Assembly: GCA_934525735.1 (NCBI GenBank)
Contig: CAKSZM010000008.1
Coordinates: 1-41,828 of the forward strand
Length of the DNA stretch: 41,828 nucleotides
Direction of reading: 5' to 3'
Origin: an uncultured Faecalibacterium sp.
GTDB taxonomy: Bacteria; Bacillota; Clostridia; Oscillospirales; Ruminococcaceae
Made by a program: the position numbers and the translations under genes. The notes beneath the pieces were generated by a model, which saw only the letters and a program-made list of their open reading frames with translations, made no database searches and was not told where the DNA came from. Positions 24,076 to 33,542 of the stretch are shown in pieces. Numbering within the stretch: the first letter of the stretch is position 1; each line of letters starts with the position of its first letter.

Positions 24076-25423
24076 CTGTGTTTCTCTTTTTTCGTTGATA
24101 GTATATCGCGCCGCCCACAAAGCGGCGGGGCAGGGGTGTGCCCGCCCAGTATAGATGGGGGAAGCCCGCGTACAGGTTCATGGAGGCAAAGCCACCCTCC
24201 CACTGTGTTTTCTCACTTTTCCACACGGTAAAGTCCGTGCCGTTGGCCGTGGAATCCCAGTGGTGGAATTCGTGGATGGGCAGATGCTCCCCGGCGTGGA
24301 ACAACAGGCTGTCGGCCTTGGCGGTCATGTCGGCATAGCCGAACCGCACGAGCCGGCCTTTTTTCACGCCGCCGCCGGGCAGAACGCCCGCCATGGGCCA
24401 GCAGCTGCCGTCTGCATCTTCAAGGCTTTGCCCGAGGTACAGAAAACCGCCGCACTCGGCCACCGTGGGCAGGCCGCCGTTCACGGCGTCCCGGATGGCG
24501 GTGCGCATGGCCTCGTTTTCGCTCAGCTGCCGGGCATACAGCTCCGGGTAGCCACCGGGCAGATACAGTCCGCAGACGTTTTCCGGCAGGGCAGTGTCGT
24601 GCACCGGACTGAAGAACACCGGCTCTGCCCCGGCAGTGCGCAGGCAGTCCAGCGTTTCGGCATAGGTAAAGCAGAACGCTTCATCCTGCGCCACGGCGAT
24701 GCGGACGGCTGTGTTTTCCTCTGCGGAAAACAGCTGCGCAGCAGCCAGTTCCGGCCGGTCGGTCAGCTCAGCCAGCTTTGCCCAGTCCAGCACAAGGCTG
24801 TCGGCTAAAAGGCCGATCTTCTGCTGCAGGCCGGCGATCTCCCCGGCAGTTTTCAGGCCGAGGTGGCGGCTCTCCACCGCCGCCTGCGGCAGGTGGGGCA
24901 GATAGCCCAGCACCGGCAGGCCGGTCTCGGTTTCCAGCAGCGGTCTGAGCATGTTGTACAGCTTTTCGGAGCAGTCGTTGAGCAGAATGCCCGCGATATG
25001 GCTCTCCGCCCTGAAATGCACAAGACCCTGAATTTCTGCCGCCAGCGTGACACTGGCTCCCTTTGGCTGTACCACCAGCAAAACGGGCAGGTCAAGCGTG
25101 TCGGCCAGTTCCCACGCGCTGGCACGGGTTGTCAGACCCTGCCCGTCATAAAAGCCCATGGCACCCTCGCACACAGCCGCGCCGTGCCCGGCGGCATAGT
25201 GGGCGTACAGGCTTTGCACCACCGGCTTTTCGGACAGAAACAGATCCAGATTGTGGCTCTCCACCCCCAGCACCGAGCGGTGGAACATGGGGTCGATGTA
25301 GTCCGGCCCGGATTTAAAGGCGCAGGGGCTTGCCCCGCGCTGCTTCAGCGCTGCCAATATGGCACAGGTCACGGTGGTCTTGCCGCTGCCGGAACGCGGC
25401 GCGGCGATGAGAAATTGCATCAT
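24068..25423 (-). CDS. cbiA: Cobyrinate a,c-diamide synthase
   Basis: Amidates the a and c carboxyls of cobyrinate with glutamine and ATP. The 451 residues have a P-loop domain (IAAPRSGSGKTTVTCAIL) and the KSGPDYIDPMFH motif. A C-terminal amidotransferase domain has nucleophile Cys in VAECGGFLYLG and the family stretch LYLPGGYPELYA. Its start (ATG at 25423) overlaps the cbiET stop, and its stop overlaps the cobT start by eight bases. Confidence 0.97.
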   Translation of the reverse strand: MMQFLIAAPRSGSGKTTVTCAILAALKQRGASPCAFKSGPDYIDPMFHRSVLGVESHNLDLFLSEKPVVQSLYAHYAAGHGAAVCEGAMGFYDGQGLTTRASAWELADTLDLPVLLVVQPKGASVTLAAEIQGLVHFRAESHIAGILLNDCSEKLYNMLRPLLETETGLPVLGYLPHLPQAAVESRHLGLKTAGEIAGLQQKIGLLADSLVLDWAKLAELTDRPELAAAQLFSAEENTAVRIAVAQDEAFCFTYAETLDCLRTAGAEPVFFSPVHDTALPENVCGLYLPGGYPELYARQLSENEAMRTAIRDAVNGGLPTVAECGGFLYLGQSLEDADGSCWPMAGVLPGGGVKKGRLVRFGYADMTAKADSLLFHAGEHLPIHEFHHWDSTANGTDFTVWKSEKTQWEGGFASMNLYAGFPHLYWAGTPLPRRFVGGAIYYQRKKRNTDD

Positions 25424-26616
25424 GGTTTTGTACCCGTAATGAGGAAAATGGGGTTGTTGGCCGTCAGCAGATGCAGCCGCCCGGCGGGCCTTGTGCGGCT
25501 GACGGACACCTGCGTCACCTCGGCGGTCCAGCCCCGGGCGGTCAGCGCAGCCACGGCAGAGCCGAGGGTCTCCAGCGCAATGGCGGAGATGCACACCCGG
25601 GCGGCGGGGTTCTTGCCGGAAACGGCATCCAGCACGCCTTCCATGCCGCCCTTTGTCCCGCCGATGAACACGGCGTCCGGGGCGGGCAGGTCTGCCAGCG
25701 CTTCCGGCGCTCTGCCCTCGGTGAGGGTCAGGTTGTAGGCTCGGAACTTCTCCCGGTTTTTGCGGATGAGCGCGCAGGCGTCCGGTTCGCACTCCACCGC
25801 ATACACCTGCCCCAGCGGGGCGGCAAGCGCCAATTCCACGCTGACACTGCCGGTGCCCGCGCCCACATCCCACAGGGTGTCGGCGGGTTTTACGCCCAGC
25901 TTTGCCAGCGCAGCGGCCCGCACCTCCTGTTTGGTCATGGGCACTTCGCCGCGGAGGAAGCTTTCGTCCGGCAGACCCGGCGTGCGGAACTGCGGCAGAT
26001 CGAAATTTTCCACTAAAAGCACGCTGAGCGGTTCAAAGTTCTGCCCGGCAAGCTCTTCAGCAGAACCATAGCGGATGGCTTCGGTCTCCGTGCCGAGATT
26101 CTCGCCCACGGTGGCGTGGGCATTGCCCAGCCCGGCATCCGAGAGCCGGCGGCACAGCGAGGCGGGCGTTTCGGCTCCGCCGGTCAGGAAAAATACGGCC
26201 TTATGGGTCATACACAGCCCCACCGGGTCGCAGCTGCAGCCGTGGGCGGAAGCCAGTTTCCAATCCTGCCAGGGGCGCCCCAGCGCCGCCGAGAGCAGCT
26301 GGATGCTGGAAACACCCGGATAAACCCGTGCCGGGATGCCCAGCGCCCGCAGCGGGGTGAGCAGCCCGGACGCGCCGGAATAAAACCCGGTGTCACCGCT
26401 GTAGAGCACGGCAGCATCCTGCCCGGGGTGCTGCGCCAGCGTATCAAGAATTTCTTCCGGCTTATACAGGGCAAAACGCTGTGCGGTGCAGTCGGCGGGC
26501 AGACCCGCCAGCAGCCGCTTTGCGCCGAACACAAGCCCTGCGCCGCGGACAGCATCCTGCGCCTGCGCGGACAGCGCCTTCCAGCTGCCGCTGCCCATAC
26601 CAATCAGTGTGACCAT
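25420..26616 (-). CDS. cbiET: Fused cobalt-precorrin-7 C5-methyltransferase / precorrin-6B C15-methyltransferase (decarboxylating)
   Basis: Methylates C5 and C15 and decarboxylates the C12 side chain. The 398 residues combine a CbiE-like tetrapyrrole methylase (about 1-195; LIGMGSGSWKALSAQAQ, VLYSGDTGFYSGA, YPGVSSIQLLSAALG) with a CbiT-like Rossmann methyltransferase (about 210-398; LWDVGAGTGSVSVELAL, YAVECEPDACALIR, FIGGTKGGMEGVLDAV). This fusion, as in CobL, is common in Firmicutes and other groups. It overlaps cbiJ by 13 bases. Confidence 0.96.
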   Translation of the reverse strand: MVTLIGMGSGSWKALSAQAQDAVRGAGLVFGAKRLLAGLPADCTAQRFALYKPEEILDTLAQHPGQDAAVLYSGDTGFYSGASGLLTPLRALGIPARVYPGVSSIQLLSAALGRPWQDWKLASAHGCSCDPVGLCMTHKAVFFLTGGAETPASLCRRLSDAGLGNAHATVGENLGTETEAIRYGSAEELAGQNFEPLSVLLVENFDLPQFRTPGLPDESFLRGEVPMTKQEVRAAALAKLGVKPADTLWDVGAGTGSVSVELALAAPLGQVYAVECEPDACALIRKNREKFRAYNLTLTEGRAPEALADLPAPDAVFIGGTKGGMEGVLDAVSGKNPAARVCISAIALETLGSAVAALTARGWTAEVTQVSVSRTRPAGRLHLLTANNPIFLITGTKP

Positions 26617-27350
26617 TGCAATTTCTCCTGACAGTAGGTGAACAATTCGTCCTCGGTCTCGCCGGTCTCCGGCGGACGGCGCAGCACCACCAGTTGTGCC
26701 CCGGCCGTTTGCGCGGCCTGCACTTTCTCAGCAAAGCCGCCGGCCGCGCCGCCGTCCTTGGTGACGAGGAAGCGGATGGAAAACTGCTCCATCAGCGCGA
26801 TGTTCAGCCCGAGGCTGAACGGCCCTTGCATGGCGATGATGTTCCGGTGGGGGATGTGCGCCGCCTCGCAGGCGGCGATGCCCTCCGGCGTGGGCAGAAC
26901 CCGGGGGTAAAGCCGGGCGGGGTCAAGGCCGGCAAAAACGGCCAGCTCCTTGGCACCGGTGGCCAGCAGGATATTGCCCTCGGTACCGGCCAGATATCCG
27001 GCGGCCTGTGCAGCCGTTTCAAACACGGCGCAGCTCTCCGGCAGGGGGCTTTGCGCCCGCAGCAGGCGGCGGTATTCCACGCCCGCCTGTGCCGCTGCGG
27101 CGCGGATGTTCTTTGTGGCGTCCACCGCGTAGGGGTGGGTGGCGTCAATGCAGAGGTCGGCTCCCGCCAGCAGCGCCGCCATGGCGTCCGGTTCCAGCCG
27201 CCCGGCGTGGACGGTGATGCCTGCCATCTCGCCCTGCTCCTCGGCACCCAGCGGCGTCGCTACGCAGACGATCACCTCAGCACCCAGCCCGGCCAGCCGC
27301 CGGGAAAAGCGGCGCCCCTCGGTGGTGCCGCTGAACACGACCGCCTTCAT
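26604..27350 (-). CDS. cbiJ: Cobalt-precorrin-6A reductase
   Basis: NADPH-dependent reduction of the macrocycle. The 248 residues show VVFSGTTEGRRFSRRLAGLG at the N-terminus, the family motif DATHPYAVDATKN and the GPFSLGLN segment near FLVTKDGG. Length matches CbiJ/CobK. Start ATGA overlaps the cbiH stop. The only in-frame longer reading runs antiparallel to nothing useful and lies inside cbiH, so 27350 is chosen. Confidence 0.95.
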   Translation of the reverse strand: MKAVVFSGTTEGRRFSRRLAGLGAEVIVCVATPLGAEEQGEMAGITVHAGRLEPDAMAALLAGADLCIDATHPYAVDATKNIRAAAAQAGVEYRRLLRAQSPLPESCAVFETAAQAAGYLAGTEGNILLATGAKELAVFAGLDPARLYPRVLPTPEGIAACEAAHIPHRNIIAMQGPFSLGLNIALMEQFSIRFLVTKDGGAAGGFAEKVQAAQTAGAQLVVLRRPPETGETEDELFTYCQEKLQWSH

Positions 27351-28114
27351 CGGCGGTACCCCCGGGGCGTGACCATCCACCCGGCAACGGCCTTGGTGTT
27401 GCTGTTGCCGATGTAAACGGTGGTGAACATATCCACCGGCGTGGTCTCCAGCTCGGCAAGGGTCAGCACGTTGCTGCTCTGCCCCTCCCGGCCGATGTTG
27501 CGCACAAGGCCGCAGACGGTCTCCGGCTTTGCGCCGTTTGCCAGCAGGATCTTCACGGCCTTCTGCAGATAGTCGGGCCGCCCCTTGGAAGAGGGGTTGT
27601 ACAGTGCGATGCAGAAGTCGCCCATGGCCGCGCAGGCCAGCCGCTTTTCGATCACTTCCCACGGGGTGAGCCGGTCGGACAGGGAGATGACGCAGAAATC
27701 ATGCGCCAGCGGCGCGCCCAGAATGGCTCCGCCGCTGAGGGCTGCGGTCAGGCCGGGCACGATCTCCACTTCCACGTCCGGGTAATCCGCCGCCAGTTCC
27801 AAAAGCGGGCTTGCCATGCCGTACACGCCCGCGTCGCCGCTGCACACCAGCGCCACCCGCTTGCCGGTGCTGGCCTTTTCCAGCGCCCAGCGGCAGCGGT
27901 CGATCTCCTGCGTCATGCCGGTGGCATAGTATTCCTCACAGGGAAATTCATTCCGGATCAGATCAATGTAGACCTTGTAGCCGCAGATGGCATCCGCGCT
28001 TTCCAGCGTGTTCTGTGCTTCCTGCGTCATATAATAAGGGCCGCCGGGGCCGAGACCCACCACATAGACGATCTGTTCGGGCTGGTCGATGTCAAATTCC
28101 ATCGGGTCGATCAT
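27347..28114 (-). CDS. cbiH: Cobalt-precorrin-3 C17-methyltransferase
   Basis: SAM-dependent methylation of C17 with ring contraction. The 255 residues have the tetrapyrrole methylase pattern: VVGLGPGGPYYMTQEA, CSGDAGVYGMASPLLE, EIVPGLTAALSGGAILGAP, and FCIALYNPSSKGRPDYL in the middle, which is typical of CobJ/CbiH. The ATG at 28114 follows GGAGG by seven bases and lies 23 bases inside the cbiG gene. Confidence 0.96.
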   Translation of the reverse strand: MIDPMEFDIDQPEQIVYVVGLGPGGPYYMTQEAQNTLESADAICGYKVYIDLIRNEFPCEEYYATGMTQEIDRCRWALEKASTGKRVALVCSGDAGVYGMASPLLELAADYPDVEVEIVPGLTAALSGGAILGAPLAHDFCVISLSDRLTPWEVIEKRLACAAMGDFCIALYNPSSKGRPDYLQKAVKILLANGAKPETVCGLVRNIGREGQSSNVLTLAELETTPVDMFTTVYIGNSNTKAVAGWMVTPRGYRR

Positions 28115-29099
28115 TCTGCCACCTCCAATTGGGTTCAAAAGGCTGTGCTGCCAGCGCAAAGGTCACTCTGGTGCGGGCAAATTTATGCAATACAAGTGCT
28201 CCGCCTGCCGCCAGCACCGCCGCCCGTTCGCAGACATTGTCCACGCCGGTGACACTGCGCACAAAGGCAGAGGGGGTAAAGCTGCCGGGTACAGCACGGA
28301 GCTGTTCCGCAGAGAAAAACTCCGCCGGCCAGCCGTGTACTTTGCAAAATGCCAGCAGCCCCGGCTCGTTCTGCTTCAAATCGATGCTTGCCGCCGCCGC
28401 GATGCACTGCGGCGCAAGGCTGTGTTCGGCGCAGAAGGCCGTGAATACTTCTTCCAGTGTGTCGGCATCCGTCCCGCGTCTGCAGCCGATGCCCAGCACG
28501 CCAATGCGCGGCACAAGATGCAGCGCATTGCCTGCCGGGGTCAGGGTGAGGGCAAAATCCGGCGCAGTGCCGTCTGCCGTCACGCCCTTTGGCGGGGTGC
28601 CTGCTACCGGCCAGTCGGATGCATAATGCACAGGCTGACCGGCCAGCAGCTTGCTGCTGACAAGCTTGATGCGCTCCGGCTCCTGCACGGTGCAGTTCTG
28701 GTGCTTTGCCCACTCATCCACCGCAAAAATATGGTTGGCATCGGTGGCCGTGGTGATGACGGGCACTGCCCCGCACACGGCGGCAAGGGCGCGGGCGAGG
28801 TCGTTGGCACCGCCCAGATGACCGGACAGGATGGGAATGGCAAACTGCCCGCACTCGTCCAGCACCACAACGGCGGGGTCGGATGCCTTGCTTTTGCAGT
28901 GGGGCGCGACGGCTCGCACGGCGATACCCGCAGCCCCCACAAAAATCAGCGCGTCGCTTTGTGCAAACTGCTGCGCTGTCCAGTCGGAAAGCTTCACGCC
29001 GCCCACTCCGCAGCGGCTCACGCTGCCGGGATATGCCGCGCTGAGCTTTTTTGCAAGGGCAAGGCCTTTTTCGGTAAAGGCCAGATAGGCCCGGGTCAC
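28092..29099 (-). CDS. cbiG: Cobalt-precorrin-5A hydrolase
   Basis: Opens the delta-lactone and releases acetaldehyde during ring contraction. The 335 residues carry the CbiG N-terminal pattern FVGAAGIAVRAVAPH, DECGQFAIPILSGHLGGAN and a C-terminal domain with IGVLGIGCRRGTDADTLEE. The start is GTG at 29099, overlapping the cbiF stop as GTGA; no ATG fits as well, and the reading MTRAYLAFTEKG matches the usual N-terminus. A longer open reading upstream is inside cbiF. Confidence 0.94.
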   Translation of the reverse strand: MTRAYLAFTEKGLALAKKLSAAYPGSVSRCGVGGVKLSDWTAQQFAQSDALIFVGAAGIAVRAVAPHCKSKASDPAVVVLDECGQFAIPILSGHLGGANDLARALAAVCGAVPVITTATDANHIFAVDEWAKHQNCTVQEPERIKLVSSKLLAGQPVHYASDWPVAGTPPKGVTADGTAPDFALTLTPAGNALHLVPRIGVLGIGCRRGTDADTLEEVFTAFCAEHSLAPQCIAAAASIDLKQNEPGLLAFCKVHGWPAEFFSAEQLRAVPGSFTPSAFVRSVTGVDNVCERAAVLAAGGALVLHKFARTRVTFALAAQPFEPNWRWQNDRPDGI

Positions 29100-29857
29100 T
29101 GGTCCGTCCCCCGGCGGAACTCGGTAGTAAAGGCGGGGTCGTACAGCTTGCTGCGCTCGTAGGTTTCGCCAAGGAAGCCGCCCACCACGATGAGTGCCGT
29201 TTTTGTGATGCCGGCCGCATGAACGCTTTCGGCGAGGGTGCCCACTGTGCAGCAAACGGTTTTTTCTTCCGGCCAGGTGGCTTTGTACACCACCGCCGCA
29301 GGAGTGTCCGGCGTGTAAGCGCCGCCCTCGAGCAGCGCCTGCTGCACCTTATCAATGAGGCCGATGGACAAAAAGATCACCATCGTAGCACCGTGGGCGG
29401 CAAGAGACGCCAGCTTTTCTTTTTCCGGCACCGGAGTACGCCCCTCCATGCGGGTGATGATGACCGTCTGGCTCACGGTGGGCAGAGTGTACTCGGCGTT
29501 CAGCGCCGCCGCCGCCCCGCAGAAGCTGGACACGCCCGGGGTGTCGTCGTAGGCGATGCCCTCGGCGTCCAGCACGTCCATCTGCTCCCGGATGGCACCG
29601 TACAGGCAGGGGTCGCCGGTGTGCAGACGCACGGTGGTCTTGCTTGCAGCTTCCATCTGCCGCATCACGTCCAGCACCTGTTCCAGCGTCATTTCGGCGC
29701 TGTTATAAATGGCGCAGCCCTCTTTGGCAAGGCCCAGCAGAGCCGGGTTGACCAGACTGCCCGCATAGATGATGCAGTCAGCGTTTTGCAGCAATGCCGC
29801 GCCCCGCCGGGTGATGAGATCCGGTGCACCGGGGCCTGCGCCTACAAAATGGATCAT
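29096..29857 (-). CDS. cbiF: Cobalt-precorrin-4 C11-methyltransferase
   Basis: SAM-dependent methylation at C11. The 253 residues begin MIHFVGAGPGAPDLITRRG, then YAGSLVNPALL, LHTGDPCLYGAIREQMD and TPGVSSFCGAAAALNAEYTL, all typical of CbiF/CobM. It starts four bases after the cbiL stop. It is one of four methylases of the same fold in this operon. Confidence 0.97.
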   Translation of the reverse strand: MIHFVGAGPGAPDLITRRGAALLQNADCIIYAGSLVNPALLGLAKEGCAIYNSAEMTLEQVLDVMRQMEAASKTTVRLHTGDPCLYGAIREQMDVLDAEGIAYDDTPGVSSFCGAAAALNAEYTLPTVSQTVIITRMEGRTPVPEKEKLASLAAHGATMVIFLSIGLIDKVQQALLEGGAYTPDTPAAVVYKATWPEEKTVCCTVGTLAESVHAAGITKTALIVVGGFLGETYERSKLYDPAFTTEFRRGTDQ

Positions 29858-29861
29858 GGTA

Positions 29862-30566
29862 TCACTCCTTTACCAGTACCGTAGCAAAATAGCCTGCCGG
29901 CCCTTCCGGCCGGTCAAGCGAAAGATCAGGGTAAACGGCTTCGTCCGGCAGGCCGCAGCTGCACACAAGGGCGCTGCCGGCAAGCTTTCCGGATGCTGCC
30001 AGTTTCTCAAAAAGCGCGGGCAGCTGCGTGCCGTTTTTCATCAGCACTTTGGTGCCGGGTGTGTCCAGAACGCGGTCAGCCCAGCCGCCGGGCGCAATGG
30101 TCAGCGGGGCATCCATGCCGCCGGTCAAGGGCCGGTTCAGCCGCGCCGCTGCCGCGCAGAAGCTGGGCACGCCTGCTGCCATGGCGGTGGCGCAGCCCTG
30201 TGCTTCCAGAAGTTCCTGCAGGTAGCCGAAGGTGGCGTAGATGGACACATCGCCGAGGTTCAGCATGGCCACATCCTGCCCGGCGTCCAGAAAGGGGCGC
30301 ACGGCAGCGGCCGCCGCTTCGTGGGAAGCGCGCAGGACATCCCTGTCCCGGCTCATGGCAAACTGCAAGGGAAGAATGGTCTTGCCGTCCAGCTCTTCGC
30401 CCAGTGCCCGGCGGGCGATGTCCAGCGCCAGCATCCGGCCGGAAGAAGTCCGGGGCGCGGCCAGCACCGGGCACTGCCGGATGAGCCGCACGGCCTGCAG
30501 GGTCAGCAGTTCCGGGTCGCCGGGGCCGACACTGACCCCGTAAAAGGTGCCTTTCAGTTCTGCCAT
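29862..30566 (-). CDS. cbiL: Cobalt-factor II / precorrin-2 C20-methyltransferase
   Basis: First methylation of the corrin branch, at C20. The 234 residues start MAELKGTFYGVSVGPGDPEL, with LTLQAVRLIRQCPVLAAPRT, LNLGDVSIYATFGYL and a GVPSFCAAAARLN segment. AAAGGAGC lies about ten bases before the ATG at 30566, which overlaps the end of the cbiD part by 13 bases. Length matches CbiL. Confidence 0.96.
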   Translation of the reverse strand: MAELKGTFYGVSVGPGDPELLTLQAVRLIRQCPVLAAPRTSSGRMLALDIARRALGEELDGKTILPLQFAMSRDRDVLRASHEAAAAAVRPFLDAGQDVAMLNLGDVSIYATFGYLQELLEAQGCATAMAAGVPSFCAAAARLNRPLTGGMDAPLTIAPGGWADRVLDTPGTKVLMKNGTQLPALFEKLAASGKLAGSALVCSCGLPDEAVYPDLSLDRPEGPAGYFATVLVKE

Positions 30567-32506
30567 TCGCGCATCAGCTCCTTTGCAATGGCAGTTTCGC
30601 CCAGCGGGCCGTGCTGGTTGGAAAACAGCACCGCACCCACCCGGAACGCTCCGCCCGCCCGGCGGTCGAGATGCAGCTGGACAGCAGCAAGGATGCTTTC
30701 CAGCACCGGGGCACGCAGCCCCGCCGCGTCCAGAATGTCCAGACAGGCGTCGGTGGTGGCGGCGTCCATCAGGGCGGCGCACACTTCGCGGGATGCCCCG
30801 CAGACTGCCGCGTGGGCGCAGAACACTTCGGTCCGTCCGTCGGCGGTGTGGGAGTGGGTGTTCATCACGCCCGCCGCCAGCTTGGCCAGCTTGCCCACAT
30901 GGCCTACCAGAAGCACTTCGTCAAACTTTGCTGCTGCGGCCATATCCAGCGTGTCTCCGATGAAATTAGAGGTCTTGACCACCGGGAAACGCTCGAACTG
31001 CGGCAGGGCGGCGGCCAGATAGTCCAGCCCGTAGTTGCCGGGTGCCAGTACCAGCCGTTTCGGCGTGCCGGGGCGCAGGGCGGCCTGATTCATTTCCAGC
31101 TGGATGGTGTCCAGAATGGCCTGCTGGCTCATGGGCTCCACAATGCCGCTGGTGCCCAGAACCGACAGCCCGCCTTCCACCCCGATGTGGGGGTTGAAGG
31201 TGCGTTTTGCAACTTCGGCACCGCCTTCGATGGAAATGACCACCGCAAAGCCGCCGGCATACCCGGCGGTCTCGGCCTCCCGCTGCAGGGCTTCGGCGAT
31301 CATCTGCCGGGGCACATGGTTGATGGCGGCTTCGCCCACCGGCTGGTCAAGGCCGGGCTTCGTCACCCGGCCCACGCCCTCGCCGCCAAAGATGCGCACC
31401 CCGGGAGCTGCCGGTTCCAGTGTGACCGATGCCGCCACCGGCAGACCGGTGGTCACGTCCACATCGTCGCCGCCGTCCTTTCGGATGGCGCATTCGGCCC
31501 CGGTATCGTTCAGGCGGCAGAAGATGGGAGCCACCTCCACCACGATGCCCTTGGGGGTGCGCAGAGCCACCGTCTCCGGCGCATGGCCGGTGAGCAGCAG
31601 CCGCGCCGCGCCCGCCGCGCCCAGTGCCGCACAGGTGCCGGTGGTATAGCCGCAGCGCAGCAGTTTCTGCCCGCTGCGGACATAGTGCTCAAAAGTCTGC
31701 TTCGGGGGTTGCGGTGATTCTGATGCCTGCGGCTTTGCCGGAGCCGGTGCGCCGTACAGGGCGGCATACTGCTCTTCGGAAAGGCCGTACAGCGCCCGGA
31801 TATTGTCCGGGGCAAAGGCTTCGGCGGGGGAGAGTACCCCGGAAACGCCCTGCGGCGAGACGCAGACCACCCGGTCTGCGATCTTCTGCGCCAGTTCCAG
31901 CTCGTGCAGGCTTACCACCACGGCAAGGCCGCGTTCGTGCGCCAGCATCTGCAGGATGGTCAGCAGCTCGATCTTGCCCTTGATGTCAAGGAAGGACGTC
32001 GGCTCGTCCAGAAGGATCACTTCCGGCTGCTGGCACAGCGCACGCGCCAGAAGAACGCGCTGGCGCTGGCCGTCGCTGATACGGTTAAAATCCCGGTCGG
32101 CAAGGGCGGCGGCGCCCACCAGCTCCAGCGCCTGCCGCACCTGCTGCCTGTCCTCGTCGGACAGGATGCCCAGACGCCCGGTGTAGGGGTGGCGTCCGGC
32201 CGACGCAAAGTCAAAACAGGTGGTCAGTTCCATCCGGCGGCTGTGGGGCGCCATCAGCGCCAGCTTACGGGCGCGGGCGGTGCCGGTGTAACCGGAAAGC
32301 GGGGTGCCGTCCAGCAGAACCGCCCCGCCCATGGGCGCCAGCTGCCCCGCCAGTGTGCGCAGCAGGGTGGATTTGCCCGCGCCGTTGGGGCCGATGAGGG
32401 CAAGGATCTGCCCGGCTTTCACCCCAAGGGTGATGTCCCGCAGAAGCGGGGTCTTGCCGTAGCCGATGGCAAGGGCTTCGGCCCGGCAGAGTGTTGTTTT
32501 GTTCAT
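30554..32506 (-). CDS. cbiD: Fusion of FecE/BtuD-type ABC ATPase with cobalt-precorrin-5B C1-methyltransferase (CbiD)
   Basis: A single 650-codon reading frame joins a transporter ATPase to a biosynthetic methyltransferase. Residues 1-252 are a FecE-type ATPase: Walker A GPNGAGKST (39-47), signature ISDGQ (143-147), Walker B EVILLDEPT (162-170) and H-loop His201. A Pro/Ala/Gln linker (about 253-275) follows. Residues 276-650 are CbiD, with LLRCGYTTGTCAALGAAGAA, DVDVTTGLP, GEGVGRVTKPGL, VLGTSGIVEPMS and VGHVGKLAKLAAGVMNTHSH. CbiD alone is about 370 residues. The ATG at 32506 overlaps the permease stop (ATGA), so the ATPase half is the natural partner of the permease. No stop or frame change interrupts the linker. 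Confidence 0.93.
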   Translation of the reverse strand: MNKTTLCRAEALAIGYGKTPLLRDITLGVKAGQILALIGPNGAGKSTLLRTLAGQLAPMGGAVLLDGTPLSGYTGTARARKLALMAPHSRRMELTTCFDFASAGRHPYTGRLGILSDEDRQQVRQALELVGAAALADRDFNRISDGQRQRVLLARALCQQPEVILLDEPTSFLDIKGKIELLTILQMLAHERGLAVVVSLHELELAQKIADRVVCVSPQGVSGVLSPAEAFAPDNIRALYGLSEEQYAALYGAPAPAKPQASESPQPPKQTFEHYVRSGQKLLRCGYTTGTCAALGAAGAARLLLTGHAPETVALRTPKGIVVEVAPIFCRLNDTGAECAIRKDGGDDVDVTTGLPVAASVTLEPAAPGVRIFGGEGVGRVTKPGLDQPVGEAAINHVPRQMIAEALQREAETAGYAGGFAVVISIEGGAEVAKRTFNPHIGVEGGLSVLGTSGIVEPMSQQAILDTIQLEMNQAALRPGTPKRLVLAPGNYGLDYLAAALPQFERFPVVKTSNFIGDTLDMAAAAKFDEVLLVGHVGKLAKLAAGVMNTHSHTADGRTEVFCAHAAVCGASREVCAALMDAATTDACLDILDAAGLRAPVLESILAAVQLHLDRRAGGAFRVGAVLFSNQHGPLGETAIAKELMREWQN

Positions 32507-33519
32507 CGTGCACCCTCCTGATTCCGCCGCACCAGCAGCCAGATGACCACCGGCGCACCGAACACCGCCGTCACCGAACTGATGGACAGCTCGGTGGGGG
32601 CGAACAGACTGCGTGCCAGCAGGTCGCAGAACAGGCAGAATGCTGCCCCGCCCAGGCAGCACCCCGGCAGCACATGCAGGGGCTTTGCGCTGCCCAGTAT
32701 CTGTTTGACCAGATGGGGCACCGCGATGCCCACAAAGGAGATGGGGCCTGCAAAGGCGGTGACGCAAGCTGCCAGCAGGCTGGACAGCAGCACCAGCGCC
32801 GCCGAGAAAGGCCGGACGTTCACGCCCACGCTGCGGGCGTATTCTTCGCCCATCTGGTAGGCCGCCATGGGCTTGGAAAGCAGGAAGGACGCCGCCAGCG
32901 CGGGCAGCACCACCAGCGCCGCCGCCCGGACATTCGACCATGTCATGCCGGAAAAACTGCCCTGCGACCAGTTGTGCAGGTTGACGATGTTGGAGTCCTG
33001 TGCAAAGGCCACCACGATATCGGTAATGGCCGAGCAGATGTAGCCGATCATGACGCCGCAGATGACGAGGATGCTCATGCGCTGCACCCGCCGCGCCACC
33101 GCCAGCACAAAGGCCATGGCGGCCATAGCGCCTGCAAAGGCGGCAACGATCAGGGTCACCGAGCTGGTCAGCATCCCCCGGTTCAAGAACACCACCATGG
33201 TCAGGGCTACGGCCAGCTTGGCACCGCTGGAAATGCCCATGACGAAGGGGCCTGCAATGGGGTTGGCAAAAAAGGTCTGCAGCAGATAGCCCGCCGCCGA
33301 AAGCGCCGCACCCAGCAGCGCCGCCATCACGGCCCGGGGCAGGCGCAGCTGCAGGATGATGTTCACGGAGAGGGCATCGCTGCCCTTGCCCAGCAGCGCC
33401 GCCAGCACTGCGCCGGGGGCCAGCGACACGCTGCCCCAGAACAGGTTCAGCGCAAACAGCGCCGCCAGTGCCAGCGCCAGAACGATATAAGAGACGGCAA
33501 GGCGTCGTGTCCGGGTCAT
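32503..33519 (-). CDS. FecCD/BtuC-type ABC permease, probable corrinoid uptake
   Basis: Membrane subunit of a type II ABC importer, likely for cobalamin or cobinamide given its place. The 338 residues have about ten helices and typical family segments: LRLPRAVMAALLGAALSAAG, FANPIAGPFVMGISSGAKLA and PISFVGIAVPHLVKQILGS, and the C-terminal GAPVVIWLLVRRN. Siderophore permeases look the same, so the substrate is inferred only from the operon. It lies between the binding protein and the ATPase-CbiD fusion. Confidence 0.93.
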   Translation of the reverse strand: MTRTRRLAVSYIVLALALAALFALNLFWGSVSLAPGAVLAALLGKGSDALSVNIILQLRLPRAVMAALLGAALSAAGYLLQTFFANPIAGPFVMGISSGAKLAVALTMVVFLNRGMLTSSVTLIVAAFAGAMAAMAFVLAVARRVQRMSILVICGVMIGYICSAITDIVVAFAQDSNIVNLHNWSQGSFSGMTWSNVRAAALVVLPALAASFLLSKPMAAYQMGEEYARSVGVNVRPFSAALVLLSSLLAACVTAFAGPISFVGIAVPHLVKQILGSAKPLHVLPGCCLGGAAFCLFCDLLARSLFAPTELSISSVTAVFGAPVVIWLLVRRNQEGAR

Positions 33520-33542
33520 GGAGGCTCCTTTCTGTCAGGCTT

